Shown here piece by piece: positions 9,329 through 18,142 of a stretch of DNA of 64,000 bases. The notes below the pieces were generated by a model. That model had not been told where the DNA came from. It was given only the letters and a program-made list of their open reading frames with translations, and did no database searches. Positions within the stretch are counted from its first letter, which is position 1, and every line of letters starts with the position of its first letter. The translations under genes and the position numbers were made by a program. The stretch is taken from positions 1 through 64,000 of the forward strand of contig CAWDTK010000007.1 of assembly GCA_963805255.1 (NCBI GenBank). Reading direction: 5' to 3'. The stretch is from Bog-532 sp963805255 (GTDB taxonomy: Bacteria > Actinomycetota > Actinomycetes > Streptosporangiales > Streptosporangiaceae).

Positions 9329-9353
9329 AGGGGGCGGGGCGACTCCGCCCCCT
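9329..9353 (+). terminator. GC-rich hairpin downstream of the IS110 copy
   Basis: An inverted repeat (gggggcgg ... ccgccccc, 7-nt loop) with no T tract. It could be a factor-independent-like terminator or the base of a structured leader for the gene at 9451. Confidence 0.35.
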
Positions 9354-9381
9354 ACCCGATCCCCAGCCGCTCCAGGCGATG

Positions 9382-9414
9382 AACCGGCGCCTATCGGGTG
9401 AAGGCCCCAGGCCG
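9382..9414 (+). promoter_or_regulatory. Conserved leader block upstream of a small gene
   Basis: The motif cctatcgggtgaaggccc, continuing caggccg, occurs here and at 13932-13956. In both places it lies 40-60 bp before the start of a small actinobacterial gene and just ahead of its ribosome-binding site. Its role is unknown: a structured leader or a cis-element are both possible. Confidence 0.45.
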
Positions 9415-9450
9415 CAAAGGCCCGGGGCAGGCGGCGAGGAAGGAGCCCCG

Positions 9451-9738
9451 GTGAATATCAGGATCACCGACGAGGCGATGACCAGCGACACGACACCACA
9501 CAGCACCCGCCCGGACGCGGACGGCTGGGCCGTGACATGGCTACCGGGCCGGGTACTGACCCGTAACCAGGCCATCACGGCCATGGTGCTGGCCGAGACG
9601 GCAGCAGGCGGCATCGGTGACCACACCGATAAGCGGTGGCTGTTCATCGAGGGATGGGCGAACGAACTCGGCATGATCGGTGCCGACGCCGTGGGCAAGA
9701 TCAGCTACTACGGGACAGACCCGGAGGCGGGCGAGTAG
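9451..9738 (+). CDS. Hypothetical protein (95 aa)
   Basis: The GTG at 9451 is chosen because it follows a strong AGGAAGGAG at about 7 bases. The protein is acidic and soluble, with segments VTWLPGRVLTRNQAITAMVLAET and RWLFIEGWANELGM, and looks like a small helical actinomycete protein of integrated elements. No catalytic motif or signal peptide is seen. It is preceded by the leader block at 9382-9414 and followed by a hairpin at 9749-9776. Confidence 0.6.
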   Translation: MNIRITDEAMTSDTTPHSTRPDADGWAVTWLPGRVLTRNQAITAMVLAETAAGGIGDHTDKRWLFIEGWANELGMIGADAVGKISYYGTDPEAGE

Positions 9739-9748
9739 ACACGCAGAG

Positions 9749-9776
9749 CGGGCACGGTGACCTACGCGCCGTGCCC
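9749..9776 (+). terminator. Hairpin after the small hypothetical gene
   Basis: gggcacgg and ccgtgccc form an 8-bp perfect stem about 10 bases after the stop codon of the 9451-9738 gene. There is no U tract, as is common for high-GC terminators. Confidence 0.45.
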
Positions 9777-9934
9777 GTTGCGTGCCCGATCGGGCAGTCA
9801 TCCGGGGTATCCCACGGTCAATCACGGACAGCCGTCTAACCCCTCTGACCTGCGGCCAGACAGATCACGACGACGCCGCAGCCGACGACCTCCTAAGCAA
9901 TGGATCAGGCTCTACTTGGCCTCGCACCAGATCC

Positions 9935-10525
9935 TCACTGCTTGCGAGGCTGACGGCCCATGAACGCTGCGAATCGCTCCCAGTCGGTGGCGTCGGGTGG
10001 CGCTTCGACCTCTGCACCATAGGGGTTACCTGCACCCATGAGGTTGCGGTACTGGGGCTTCAGCATCGCTCGGGCGGATTCGAGAGCACTCGGCGCCAGC
10101 CCGGGATCGAGCCGGTCGAGCTGCCCGGTGGCGACCGCCAGATCCCAGGTGTGGGCGGCCAATTCGGCCAGGTACATGTCTGCAAGGGTCGCTCCCGTGT
10201 AGGTCTCCCCCCACGGCATGGTCACGGTAGCGGCCAGACGGGCGTCGTCTGACCAGGCCGCCTCGGCTGCTTGCCCGGCGCGGCGGAGTTGATCAGGAGC
10301 GTCGGCCAGCTCGATGTGAGGGAACTCCCCGCCCGTGGGGCTCTCGCCTCGGCCGATGGCCACCGTTCGCCAGCCCGCTCCGACGAGATGGTCGATGAGC
10401 GTGGCTACGTCGTAGTCCGGACATGGCGTCGGGTCCCCGAGCTGGTCTGGCCTCACGCCGACGACGATCGTGGCGGCATGGGCGAAGCTGCGGGCCAAGT
10501 CAGCGCGGCGGTCTGTGCCGGTCAT
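9935..10525 (-). CDS. TIGR03086-type DinB-like metal-binding protein
   Basis: A 196-residue protein of the mycothiol-dependent maleylpyruvate isomerase/DinB-like superfamily, in the subgroup usually named TIGR03086. The ATG at 10525 is chosen over one 16 codons upstream because GAGGAG lies 6 bases before it. The family signatures are DPTPCPDYDVATLIDHLVGAG near the N-terminus (metal-ligand His) and ELAAHTWDLAVATGQ near residue 135 (second His and Asp), with a C-terminal ERFAAFMGRQP tail. These four-helix proteins bind a divalent metal and possibly a low-molecular-weight thiol; the substrate is unknown. It is intact and monocistronic, with a VOC gene upstream on the same strand. Confidence 0.85.
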   Translation of the reverse strand: MTGTDRRADLARSFAHAATIVVGVRPDQLGDPTPCPDYDVATLIDHLVGAGWRTVAIGRGESPTGGEFPHIELADAPDQLRRAGQAAEAAWSDDARLAATVTMPWGETYTGATLADMYLAELAAHTWDLAVATGQLDRLDPGLAPSALESARAMLKPQYRNLMGAGNPYGAEVEAPPDATDWERFAAFMGRQPRKQ

Positions 10526-10656
10526 GTGCTTCTCCTCGCTCGGCATCCCTTGTTCTCGTCGCTGCAGCGGCATAGGCCTTTACGACTCAGAGCCGGTCCG
10601 AGGCGTTCGCCGCTGCGACCTCCACACAATGACCGAAGGACCGACCAAGCCATCTC

Positions 10657-11025
10657 TTACTCGGGGATCTGTGTGGAGATGCATAACGGATGACCTGCCG
10701 GATCGAGCAATACACGCCATCGGTCCGGCGAGGGCTGGCTGGCGGCCCGCTTTGCGCCAAGCCTCACCGCTTCAGCCTCCGCCTGGTCGAGATCATCCAC
10801 CGCCAGATCGATGTGCATCTGCTTCGGTGCGCCGCCATCCGGCCAAGAAGGTGGCTCGTAGTCCTCGACCAGTACGGTAGCCAGCCATACCTGGTCGGTC
10901 TTGACAGCGACGAAAGCGTCGCTTGTGTAGGCGATCTCCCCGCCGAGTAGCTCAGCCCAGAACGCGGCAAGACTGACAGGCTCTGCGCAGTCAAGCGCGA
11001 TAGATCCAAGGCGGGCGATACCCAT
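10657..11025 (-). CDS. VOC (glyoxalase/bleomycin-resistance fold) family protein
   Basis: A 122-residue single VOC module pair. The ATG at 11025 starts MGIARLGSIALDCAEP, the typical first beta-strand of actinobacterial VOC proteins. The pattern continues with LAAFWAELLGGE, then KQMHIDLAVDDLDQAEAEAV (second-half metal-site strand) and a C-terminal VLLDPAGHPLCI. The longer open frame upstream has no family support. The family includes glyoxalases, dioxygenases and antibiotic-binding proteins, so no substrate can be given. Confidence 0.85.
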   Translation of the reverse strand: MGIARLGSIALDCAEPVSLAAFWAELLGGEIAYTSDAFVAVKTDQVWLATVLVEDYEPPSWPDGGAPKQMHIDLAVDDLDQAEAEAVRLGAKRAASQPSPDRWRVLLDPAGHPLCISTQIPE

Positions 11026-11310
11026 GCGCGTGATCGTACAAGCTCGCACTGCCGCTGTCTGGCCACGCTGTCGCCCCGATGCAGGATCGCAATGTGTCCA
11101 AGCGTGCCCGTTGCGCTCGATCAGGCGGTCAGAGCAGACCACCCGTTTCCGGCTGACAGCAACGGTGACAGCAACGGCAGCGGCCACCGGCTACCAGCAA
11201 CGACCGGCAACAGCGCATAACGCTCGCACGATCCGCGCCAACTTGGGATATGTCCGGCCTGAAAAGCAGACGGTCGCGGGTCGCGCCGACACGGCCGCGG
11301 GCGATGCCAC

Positions 11311-11439
11311 GGGATCTCTCACAGATTTCTCACAGACTGACCGGACGACGCGGGACGATGGCGTCTATGCGGGATACCGGGCAGGACGCTGACGTGCGGA
11401 TTCGGATTCCGGCGCACTCGCCGGACGGGCGGTATTGAT
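11311..11439. repeat. Attachment-flank repeat, copy 1
   Basis: From ctctcacagatttctcac onward, about 130 bp are closely related to 44461-44589, and both copies end at the start of a tRNA-Arg 3' fragment. They appear to be the flank of an integrated element's attachment site. Confidence 0.6.
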
Positions 11440-11483
11440 CTACGGATCAGAAGGTTGGGGGTTCGAGTCCCTCCGAGCGCGCC
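11440..11483 (+). other. tRNA-Arg(ACG) 3' fragment, probable att site 1
   Basis: A 44-bp segment holding the anticodon-loop side (ctacgga, anticodon ACG), the variable region, the T-arm ggttcgagtcc and a CCA-ending acceptor strand. The 5' half of a tRNA is absent, so it is not a gene. An identical 44-bp copy is at 35840-35883, and a shortened one lies near 44587. An integrase C-terminus lies 70 bp away, which is how tRNA-targeting integrated elements (AICE or island type) leave att scars. Confidence 0.75.
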
Positions 11484-11553
11484 AGGCCAGAGCCCATTTC
11501 CGATCAGGGAGTGGGCTTTACTGTTGCCAGCACTGCTGCCAAAGCCGCTCATC

Positions 11554-11745
11554 TCACGCCCCGAACAGGTCATCCATAGCGTCGGCCGCCTCCTGGCGAA
11601 GCTCCGGCAGGACGTGGGCGTAGGTGTTCATCGTTACCCCGATCTCCGAGTGCCCCAGCACCTCCATGATGGCCCGGGCCGGGACGCCCTGAGCGAAAGA
11701 ACGAGGCGCACCCGTGCCGAAGATCGTGCAGCCTGAGCCAGTCAA
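11554..11745 (-). pseudogene. Tyrosine integrase, C-terminal fragment
   Basis: This is the last part of a tyrosine recombinase: RSFAQGVPARAIMEVLGHSEIGVTMNTYAHVLPEL. LGHSEIGVTMNTY contains the final catalytic His and the nucleophilic Tyr. The N-terminal domains are gone. The reading direction points at the att fragment at 11440-11483, the usual arrangement of int next to attL or attR. Confidence 0.85.
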
Positions 11746-11937
11746 GGCGGCGGCGCGGCCGCGCCGCCGCGGCGCGGCCCGCCGCCGGGCTCCTTCAAGG
11801 ATGACAGGCCCGCCCGGCGCCGGCGCGCCTGCTTCGGGAGCAGCACCGGATTGAATACCACGGCCCTGCCGTCTCCTGCGAGGACATACCCCAGGGCCCG
11901 CTCTCCGCGCTCCCGGATCTTCTGGTGTGCGTGCCGC

Positions 11938-13566
11938 CTATTTCTTGCTCTGGAATGGGCGAGAATCTTGTTCGCAGACGGTTCCGGGTGACGGTAGGAC
12001 GCCGTGCACGAAGTAGGCGACCTCGGCGTCGTTCGCGCATCTGCTGGGGTTGAGGAATGCGGTGTGCCCGTACCCGCGCACGATGAGCAATCGAGCACGG
12101 GCCAGTTCAGCGGCCATCTCAACCGAGTCCTTCAGCGGGGTGACCGGATCGGTGGTGTTGCCGACCGCAAGGATCGGCGCGGCCGTGCGGATGTTCCAAG
12201 GTCCGGAGTAGCCCGCCGCGGAGTCAACCGGCCAGGTCGAGCACGGCTCCCACAGCCAGAGGGGGAACAGGCCGATCGGGCCGTTTTGCCGCACCTCCTG
12301 CCGGGCCAGGCCCGGGAATTGCAGCGGCCCAGGGCTCGGGCTGTCAGCGCAGACGATCGACAATTGCTGCTCCTTTCCCGCGTAGCCCGTTGGCGATGCG
12401 GGCGTGGCTCGCGCGGACTGCACCCCCGGACCGCGGGCGAGCCAAAGGTCCTGAAGGCCCTTGGCGAGACCGGACCATCCCTGGTTCGACGGGGACGGCT
12501 GAACCACGTAAAGGTCCACGAAGACACCCTCAAGCAGCTCCGCGTAAGTGGTGCTTTTTGCGGCCGGGCCGGATCCGATCACGATCGGGCCTTTGCGCAG
12601 CCGGGCCAGCAGGGCTTCGAACTTCGCCTGTGTCTTGGCCGCGGTCCCCGCGGAGAACGCACAGTCCGCCACGGTTGCCTGGCCGCACAGCCGCAGCAGG
12701 GCCGCCAGCGTGGTAGCCGCTCCGGTGTCCGAGCCCAGTCCGCTGCAAAAGGCTCAGCGATCGCCATCTGCTTGCCGCCGTTCGTCCACGCCTCCGGTGC
12801 GACGTTTCCGTCCAGGACCAGGGCACCGACCTTGTCGGGGAACAGGTTGGCGTAGGTCGCGCCGAGATAGGTGCCGTACGACAGGCCCAGGTAGTGCAGC
12901 TTCGGGTCACCGACGGCCCGGCGCAGCAGGTCAAGGTCGCGAGCCGTCTCGGCGGTCGTCACATGGTCGAGCAGCGCGCCATCGCGCGCAGCACAACGCT
13001 GGCCGAACTGCGCCCACCGCTTGATGTACGCCAGTTCCTGGGCGGTCCCGAGCGGGAAAACAGCCGCCGCACCCAAGAAGGCGTTCTCGTCGTCGCTGCT
13101 GGCAAAGCACTGCACCGCGGTGCTTTCACCGACGCCGCGCGGATCCCAGCTGACCACGTCGAAACGTGCACGCAGCATCGCGGGCACCAACCGGATCAAT
13201 GCGCGGAATCGCACTGGTGCCCGACCCGCCCGGCCCGCCGGGGTTGATGAACAAGCTCCCCAGCCGCCGGGCTGGATCGGTAGCCGGGTGCCTGACCACA
13301 GCAAGGGTGATCTTCGCGCCGCCGGGCGACCGGTAATCCAGCGGGACCACCGCCGAGGCGCACTGAAAACCCGCCCGAGCAGCGACGCTGCCAGGATGGC
13401 AGTTCATCCACCGCAGCACCGGCACGGCCGCGGTCCGCGCCGCCGGGACTACCGCGGACGCGCTGACCGGTGCAGCCACGACCGGAGCGGCGCACAAGAC
13501 TGCGCATGAGACGGCTAACGGCAAGCCCACCCAGCCAAACTTTCGTACGGATCGGCCCAATGACAT
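11938..13566 (-). pseudogene. Secreted tripeptidyl-aminopeptidase-type alpha/beta hydrolase, frameshifted
   Basis: Three overlapping frames together encode one exported peptidase of the Streptomyces Tap/Slp type. The 5' frame (from ATG 13566, with GGGGAGG upstream) has a Sec signal peptide and LFINPGGPGGSG (oxyanion loop). The middle frame has FDVVSWDPRGVGES and LHYLGLSYGTYLGA (nucleophilic Ser). The last frame has ILAVGNTTDPVTPL (catalytic Asp) and VRGYGHTAFLNPS (catalytic His), the TAP-like C-terminal domain. Frame changes fall near 13195-13205 and 12690-12740. Family length and domain order are normal, so only two small indels break the gene. Confidence 0.85.
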
Positions 13567-13931
13567 GGCCAGCCTCCCCGCAGGTTTGCCGCACCCGCGT
13601 CATGAGCAGCCACGGCGGTGAGCCACAGAGCAGCGTAACGCGAGGACCGGACAGCGGAAAGGGGTGATTTCATGCAAACTTGAGTACACCTCAGATAGTG
13701 GGCGGTATCGCTCGCGGTGTTACCCGGTGTAGCTCAGAGGCTTCACCCGGACCGAGATCGTATTCCGCCGTCCACTCCGGTCAAGCAGCGGCTAAACGCA
13801 TGATCCTTTGGCCCGGCCCCTCCACACGGGCCGAACCCTACGGGCTACCCCTTGGCCCGCGCGGAGCCTCTGCCAGTCCAAAGCATCAAGCACCCGCAAC
13901 TTGACCTCCACTCCCGGCTCCACAACCCCGG

Positions 13932-13956
13932 CACCTATCGGGTGAAGGCCCCAGGC
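13932..13956 (+). promoter_or_regulatory. Conserved leader block, second copy
   Basis: This is the same cctatcgggtgaaggccc motif as at 9382-9414, again shortly before a small gene with a purine-rich ribosome-binding site (GGAAGGAG at about 13981). Two copies before unrelated reading frames suggest a shared regulatory or RNA element. Confidence 0.45.
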
Positions 13957-13996
13957 CGTTCCCCCCTCTCGCGGCCGGGGCGGAAGGAGCAGGCAA

Positions 13997-14241
13997 ATGA
14001 CCCCCATCACGGCCAACCATCCATCTGGTGCGGACGAGCGTGCCAGACGATCCAGCGTCAAGACCAGGTTGACACCGAACCGGCGGCGACGGTCCGTCGA
14101 AAACGAGGAGTACGCCTCATTCATCCGCCGCGTCCTACGCGCCTACGCCCGGCGAGTGGCGACCGGTGACGTTGACGCCCTGGCCCACATGACCGGCCTC
14201 GCCACCGAGCTGGACGACGCAATCAGCCAAACCGTCATCGG
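13997..14241 (+). pseudogene. Small HTH-type protein, 5' part (split by IS701-type element)
   Basis: The ATG at 13997 follows GGAAGGAG and starts a helical protein (YASFIRRVLRAYARRVATGDVDALAHM, then ELDDAISQTVIG). The family continues with an HTH that is not here but at 15984-16073. The inserted element occupies 14242-15979 with a TCGG duplication. Rejoining gives VIGLRKAGYSWAEIAARL in frame. The complete protein would be about 110 residues and resembles small actinomycete regulators with an invertase-type HTH. Confidence 0.75.
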
Positions 14242-15979
14242 TAGTACAGTCGTGTTTTCACGGTGCGGCGATGCCGTGTCGCGGATTGTGACGTGATCCG
14301 CCTGGGTTTGCGGTTACATCGAGTCACCTCCTTCCGGTCGCCGCAGTTCAGGTGGCTGCCGCGGCCAGCAGCCGGATGCTGTAGTGGTGCCAGCGGGCTC
14401 TGGCCTGGTGGCAGCGCCGCCAGCGGGACCAGCGCAGGTGGAAGGCGAGGCGGGCGCGGGTGATCAGCCCGGCGGCGTACTGCCTGGCCAGGCGTTCGAT
14501 GCGGGCGGTCTCGGCGATGGTGAGCTTGACGGCGCCGATGCGCGGCGGGCAGGGCTGCCGGCTGCGGACGGGGACGGGCGCGTCGCCGGGCGGGATGCGC
14601 AGGTCGGGGCCGCTGACGTCGTCCTTGCCGTCGCGGCCGTCGTCGTGGCTTGCGCGGGCGGGGGCGTCCGGGAGGGTGATGTCGCCGCAGAGCGCGTTGC
14701 GGATGGCGGCGTGGCGGAGCTGCGCGAGGGCGGCCAGGGCGGTGTGCCGGGCAGACCGCGTCCCAGGTCCTGGCCTGGGCCTGGTCCCAGCCCAGGACGT
14801 CCTTCCCGGTCTTGAACGTCTCCTCAGCCTGGCCATCTGCGGCCTGCGATGGTGATGAAGAACGTCATGGTCGCCGGGGTGCCCTCCGGCGCCCAGCACA
14901 GGTAGAAGGCCAGGTCGCCTGGGCGGGACAGCAGGCGGCGGATCAGCAGGAAGTGCCTGGGGCTGCTGGTGGCCAGCAGCGCCCAGTCCGCGAACCGGGG
15001 GCCTTTGGCGCCATTCCCGCACGAGCGCCGCTCGAAGACCGCGTCCCCGGCGGCGTCCCCGGCCTTGATCACGGCCCCGGACGGGAGGGTGATGCGGAAG
15101 TCGCGCGGGATGACTGCCACATACGGCAGGCCCCTGGACTCGCAGAACCGGCGCAGCTCGCCGCTGCGGCCGTACACCTCGTCATACGCCGCCCACTTCG
15201 CGGGCAGGCCCGCATCCAGCAGCCGTTCCAGCTGGCCGATGGCCAGCTGCGGTTTCGTCTTGCGCTCCAGCTTGCCCGGGATCCGGGCGGCCCGGCGCCG
15301 CCGCCAGTCCTTCTCCCAGCGCTGCGGCATGAACACATCGAAATCCGCCCAGGCCTGCCCGGACGTGGTCACCCACGCGGAGAACACCGTGGTGACACAG
15401 TTCTCCACGTGCCCGGTGCATCCGGCGTGCTGCGGCGCCACGCACGCGGTCGCGTCCCCGTCCTTGAGCTGCGCGGTCTCATCGACCGCGATCCCCGGCC
15501 CGATCAGGTCGCCCGGGTCGCACGGCAGCCAGGCACGCGCAAGGCCCGCCAGCTCCGCCCGCAGGCGCGTCCAGTCCCACCGGTAGCCGCGCAGCAGGGC
15601 CTGCATCCGGTGCGGGTTCTCGTGCCCGGCCGCCTCCGCCAGGCCCCAGCAGTTCGCCCTCACCCCCGGCGCCAGCCCCCGCACGTAATCCAGCGCGGTC
15701 CCCGCGCTGCGGCGCTGCGCCAGAACCCGTCCCAGCACCGTCCTGACCTGCGCATCTGCCCTCGCCACGGTATCGAAGGCATCCTCTATCCTGGCCTGTA
15801 CGGCCGTGTCGTTATTGCTTATGGTCACGCATCAGGCAACCCGGCACGGCCGCCCCGAATTTCACGGCTGTAACTCCGCCACGCGACCGAAACCAGTCAC
15901 TCAGCGTTACCGTTGCGACTGCAGGCGAATCCTCGCCGCAACACCAACATCACCGAATGTAAAACCGCGACTGTACTAT
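14242..15979. mobile_element. IS701-type insertion sequence
   Basis: The terminal repeats start tagtacagtcg at both ends (14242-14252 and complement at 15969-15979) and continue imperfectly (tgttttcac versus cggttttac). A 4-bp TCGG duplication lies at 14238-14241 and 15980-15983. Length is 1738 bp. It contains one frameshifted transposase gene on the minus strand and interrupts a small HTH gene. Confidence 0.85.
14348..15828 (-). pseudogene. IS701-family transposase, frameshifted
   Basis: From ATG 15828 the frame reads a typical IS701 N-terminus (GLAPGVRANCWGLAEAAG), with GPGIAVDETAQLKDGD (first Asp), WAAYDEVYGRSGELRRF (second Asp) and FYLCWAPEGTPATMTFFITIAG. At about 14835 the frame ends. 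The family C-terminus (TALAALAQLRHAAIRNAL, later HLRWSRWRRCHQARARWHHY) continues in another frame to 14348. The lost junction should carry the catalytic Glu region. One indel separates it from a full-length enzyme. Confidence 0.85.
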
Positions 15980-15983
15980 CGGG

Positions 15984-16073
15984 CTCCGGAAGGCTGGGTA
16001 CTCGTGGGCCGAGATCGCGGCCCGGCTCAGCGTGACCCGCCAGGCAGCACAACAGCGCTGGGGCCGCTTGTAG
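15984..16073 (+). pseudogene. Small HTH-type protein, 3' part
   Basis: This is the remainder of the gene starting at 13997. It encodes GLRKAGYSWAEIAARLSVTRQ, then AAQQRWGRL and a TAG. SWAEIAARLSVTRQAAQQRW is a helix-turn-helix of the resolvase/sigma-70-region-4 kind. The frame agrees with the 5' half when the IS at 14242-15979 and one TCGG are removed. Confidence 0.75.
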
Positions 16074-16141
16074 GGACTGGGGTGCCCCGAAGCTTCCGGA
16101 CAGTCCGTCCAATAGGATGGACGTCTGGAAAGGTGAATTAA

Positions 16142-16432
16142 TTGCCTCGACCGAAGAAGAGCTTCTCTCTCGAATTCAAAGAGGAAGCCGTAAAGATTGT
16201 GATCGAGACCTCGCGTCCGATCGCCCGGGTGGCGAAGGAGCTCGGTATTAACGAAGGCACCCTCGGTAACTGGGTGAGCGTCTACCGCCGTGAGCATGCT
16301 GGCGAGGAGCCGCCGCTGACCGTGAATGAGCGCGCGCGGCTGCGCGAGCTTGAACGGGAAACCCGGGAATTGAAGATGGAAAATGAGTTCCTGAAAAAAG
16401 CCGCAGCGTACTTTGCCAGCGATCATCGGTGA
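16142..16432 (+). CDS. IS3 OrfA (HTH subunit), copy 1
   Basis: A 96-residue OrfA with a TTG start at 16142. It carries SLEFKEEAVKIVIETSRPIARVAKELGINEGTLGNWV (HTH_Tnp_1 type), followed by a leucine-zipper-like helix (LRELERETRELKMENEFLKKAA). It overlaps orfB by GTGA. An A6G run at 16394-16400 offers a place for -1 slippage to make the OrfAB fusion transposase. The sequence is identical to 34242-34532. Confidence 0.9.
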   Translation: MPRPKKSFSLEFKEEAVKIVIETSRPIARVAKELGINEGTLGNWVSVYRREHAGEEPPLTVNERARLRELERETRELKMENEFLKKAAAYFASDHR

Positions 16433-16463
16433 GCGACACGTTCGAGTTCATCGACGCGGAGTG
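16429..16463 (+). pseudogene. IS3 OrfB, first 11 codons, copy 1
   Basis: This is the start of orfB (GTG 16429, SDTFEFIDAE), cut at 16463 by the IS66 element. The rest is at 18143-19025. Confidence 0.85.
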
Positions 16464-18134
16464 GTAAACATTCAGGTCCCTGGACCTGGTGTTGCGGCGA
16501 GTAATCGTGGGTTACGTTCCAGCGTCGGGCGTGGTGTTGCCGTGGTGGCTGAGCGTGGTTTTCGGGATGATTGCGGGCTGTGACCGATGCGCCGCCCGGG
16601 GAGCCGTCCGCGGATCCGCGTGATGCGCTGATCCGGGAGCAGGCGCAGCTGATCGCGGCGCAGGCCGGGCAGATCGCCGCGCTGGAGGCGGTGGTCGCTG
16701 ACCTCCGGGAGCAGCTGGGGACGGCGGCGCGCGCAGGGTCGCGGAACAGCGGGAACTCCTCGATGCCGCCGAGCTCGGACGACCTGCCGGGCCGGAAGCC
16801 GCCGCGCAAGCAGCGGCGCGCTGCTGAGCGGGCGGAGAAGAACAAGCGCGGGAAGCAGCCGGGCAGCCCGGGGGCGTCCATGACGTGGGAGGTCCCGGAC
16901 CGGACCGAGGATCACCATCCCGAGGGTGCCTGCTCCTGCGGCCGTGACCTGGCCGATGCCGCTGACCTGGGGGTTGCCCGGTCGTATCAGCAGCAGGAGA
17001 TCCCGTCGGCGCCGGCGGAGCGGGTGCAGCACGACCTGCACGAGTCCAGGTGCGCCTGCGGCCGGGCGCATGCCGCGGCCCGGCCGGCGGGCGTCCCGGA
17101 TTCCGCCCTGTCCATCGGGCCCAGGCTGCGAGCCCTGGCCGTTTACCTGGTCATCTTCCAGCATGTCCCGGTGGAGCGGTGCCGTCAGCTGATCGCCGAC
17201 GTCACCGGCGCTGCCGTATCGGACGGGTTCATCCATTCCTGCCTGCGGCAGGCTGCGGGCCTGGCCGCGGAGGTGGTACGGCTGATCCGCGCCCTGATCA
17301 CCGCCGCAGCGGTCGCGGGGTTCGATGAGACCACGCTGCGGTCCGGGCCGGCCGGGGAGAAGAAGTACGTGCACGGCGCGTTCACCGAGCGGTACTCGGC
17401 GTTCTGGCTGGGCGCCCGCAGCCTGGAGTCCATGCGGGACGCCGGGATCCTCCCCGGTTTCGCCGGGATCGTGGTCTCCGACCGCTACCAGAATTATTTC
17501 CACCCTCGGTGGGAGCACATCGCCGGGAACCAGGCGTGCCTGTCTCACCTGCTGCGGGACTATGAGGACTGCGCTGAGAGCTACCCGGGCGCGGTCTGGC
17601 CCGTGCAGGCGCAGCGGGCGCTGCGCGGCCTGATCCATGCCTGGCACGCCGCCCGCGAGCAGGGCCTGGACGCCATCCCCGCCGGGGTGCGCAAGCCGCT
17701 GGAGCACGAGTTCCGGCACGCCGTCCTCGCGGGCCTGGCCAGCGTGCCCCGCGTCCCCGGACCGAAGAACAGCACCAAGCAGAAGCCCGGCCGCGAGCTG
17801 CTGGAATTCTGCCGCGACCGCCGCAGCGACGTGCTGCTGTTCACTGAGGACACCAGCGTCTGGCCCACGAATAACATCAGCGAGCGCGGAGTCCGGCCGC
17901 TGAAAACCCAGCAGAAGATATCCGGTCGCCTGGCCAGCAACGATGTCACCCAGGACCGCCTCGATATCCGCAGCTACATCGACACCGCCCGCAAACACGG
18001 CCGCAACGCCATGGACGTCCTGCACGATCTCATGCTCGGCAAGCCCTGGCGACCTCCGGTGCAGGCATTCTCCCCGTAACCCTAGCCAAATCCCGCGCTA
18101 CCTATCACCATGCGTGAATGGGCTGAATGCTTAC
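16464..18134. mobile_element. IS66-type element (single-gene form) inside IS3 copy 1
   Basis: The ends are gtaaacattcag and the complement of ctgaatgcttac (one mismatch in 12). The 8-bp duplication GCGGAGTG lies at 16456-16463 and 18135-18142, and 8 bp is the IS66 hallmark. Length is 1671 bp. It encodes only a TnpC-like transposase and no TnpA/TnpB. Confidence 0.9.
16571..18079 (+). CDS. IS66-family transposase (TnpC type), 502 aa
   Basis: An intact TnpC-like DDE transposase. The N-terminus is a coiled coil (LIREQAQLIAAQAGQIAALEAVV), then NSGNSSMPPSSDD and a basic KPPRKQRR tail. A zinc-binding region (CSCGRDL ... CACGRAH) comes before the catalytic domain. Catalytic motifs are AGFDETTLRS (Asp), IVVSDRYQNYF (Asp) and TNNISERGVRPLK (Glu). 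It needs no partner gene in this subgroup. Start choice is uncertain by a few codons. Confidence 0.9.
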   Translation: MRAVTDAPPGEPSADPRDALIREQAQLIAAQAGQIAALEAVVADLREQLGTAARAGSRNSGNSSMPPSSDDLPGRKPPRKQRRAAERAEKNKRGKQPGSPGASMTWEVPDRTEDHHPEGACSCGRDLADAADLGVARSYQQQEIPSAPAERVQHDLHESRCACGRAHAAARPAGVPDSALSIGPRLRALAVYLVIFQHVPVERCRQLIADVTGAAVSDGFIHSCLRQAAGLAAEVVRLIRALITAAAVAGFDETTLRSGPAGEKKYVHGAFTERYSAFWLGARSLESMRDAGILPGFAGIVVSDRYQNYFHPRWEHIAGNQACLSHLLRDYEDCAESYPGAVWPVQAQRALRGLIHAWHAAREQGLDAIPAGVRKPLEHEFRHAVLAGLASVPRVPGPKNSTKQKPGRELLEFCRDRRSDVLLFTEDTSVWPTNNISERGVRPLKTQQKISGRLASNDVTQDRLDIRSYIDTARKHGRNAMDVLHDLMLGKPWRPPVQAFSP

Positions 18135-18142
18135 GCGGAGTG

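Noticed and set aside
11400..11490. Functional tRNA-Arg gene
   Set aside because: Only the 3' half with T-arm and acceptor is present; the D-arm and 5' acceptor strand are missing, as also at 35840.
13730..13800. tRNA-like tgtagctcagagg sequence
   Set aside because: The start resembles a tRNA D-arm, but no anticodon stem, T-arm or acceptor pairing follows.
16394..16400. Canonical A-AAA-AAG frameshift heptamer in IS3
   Set aside because: The A6G run exists, but in the OrfA frame it reads AAA AAA G, so it is not the canonical heptamer phase. It is kept only as a possible slippage site in the OrfA entries.
16472..18025. Long minus-strand open frame opposite the IS66 transposase
   Set aside because: Shadow frame with no recognisable domain; the plus strand carries the full set of IS66 motifs.
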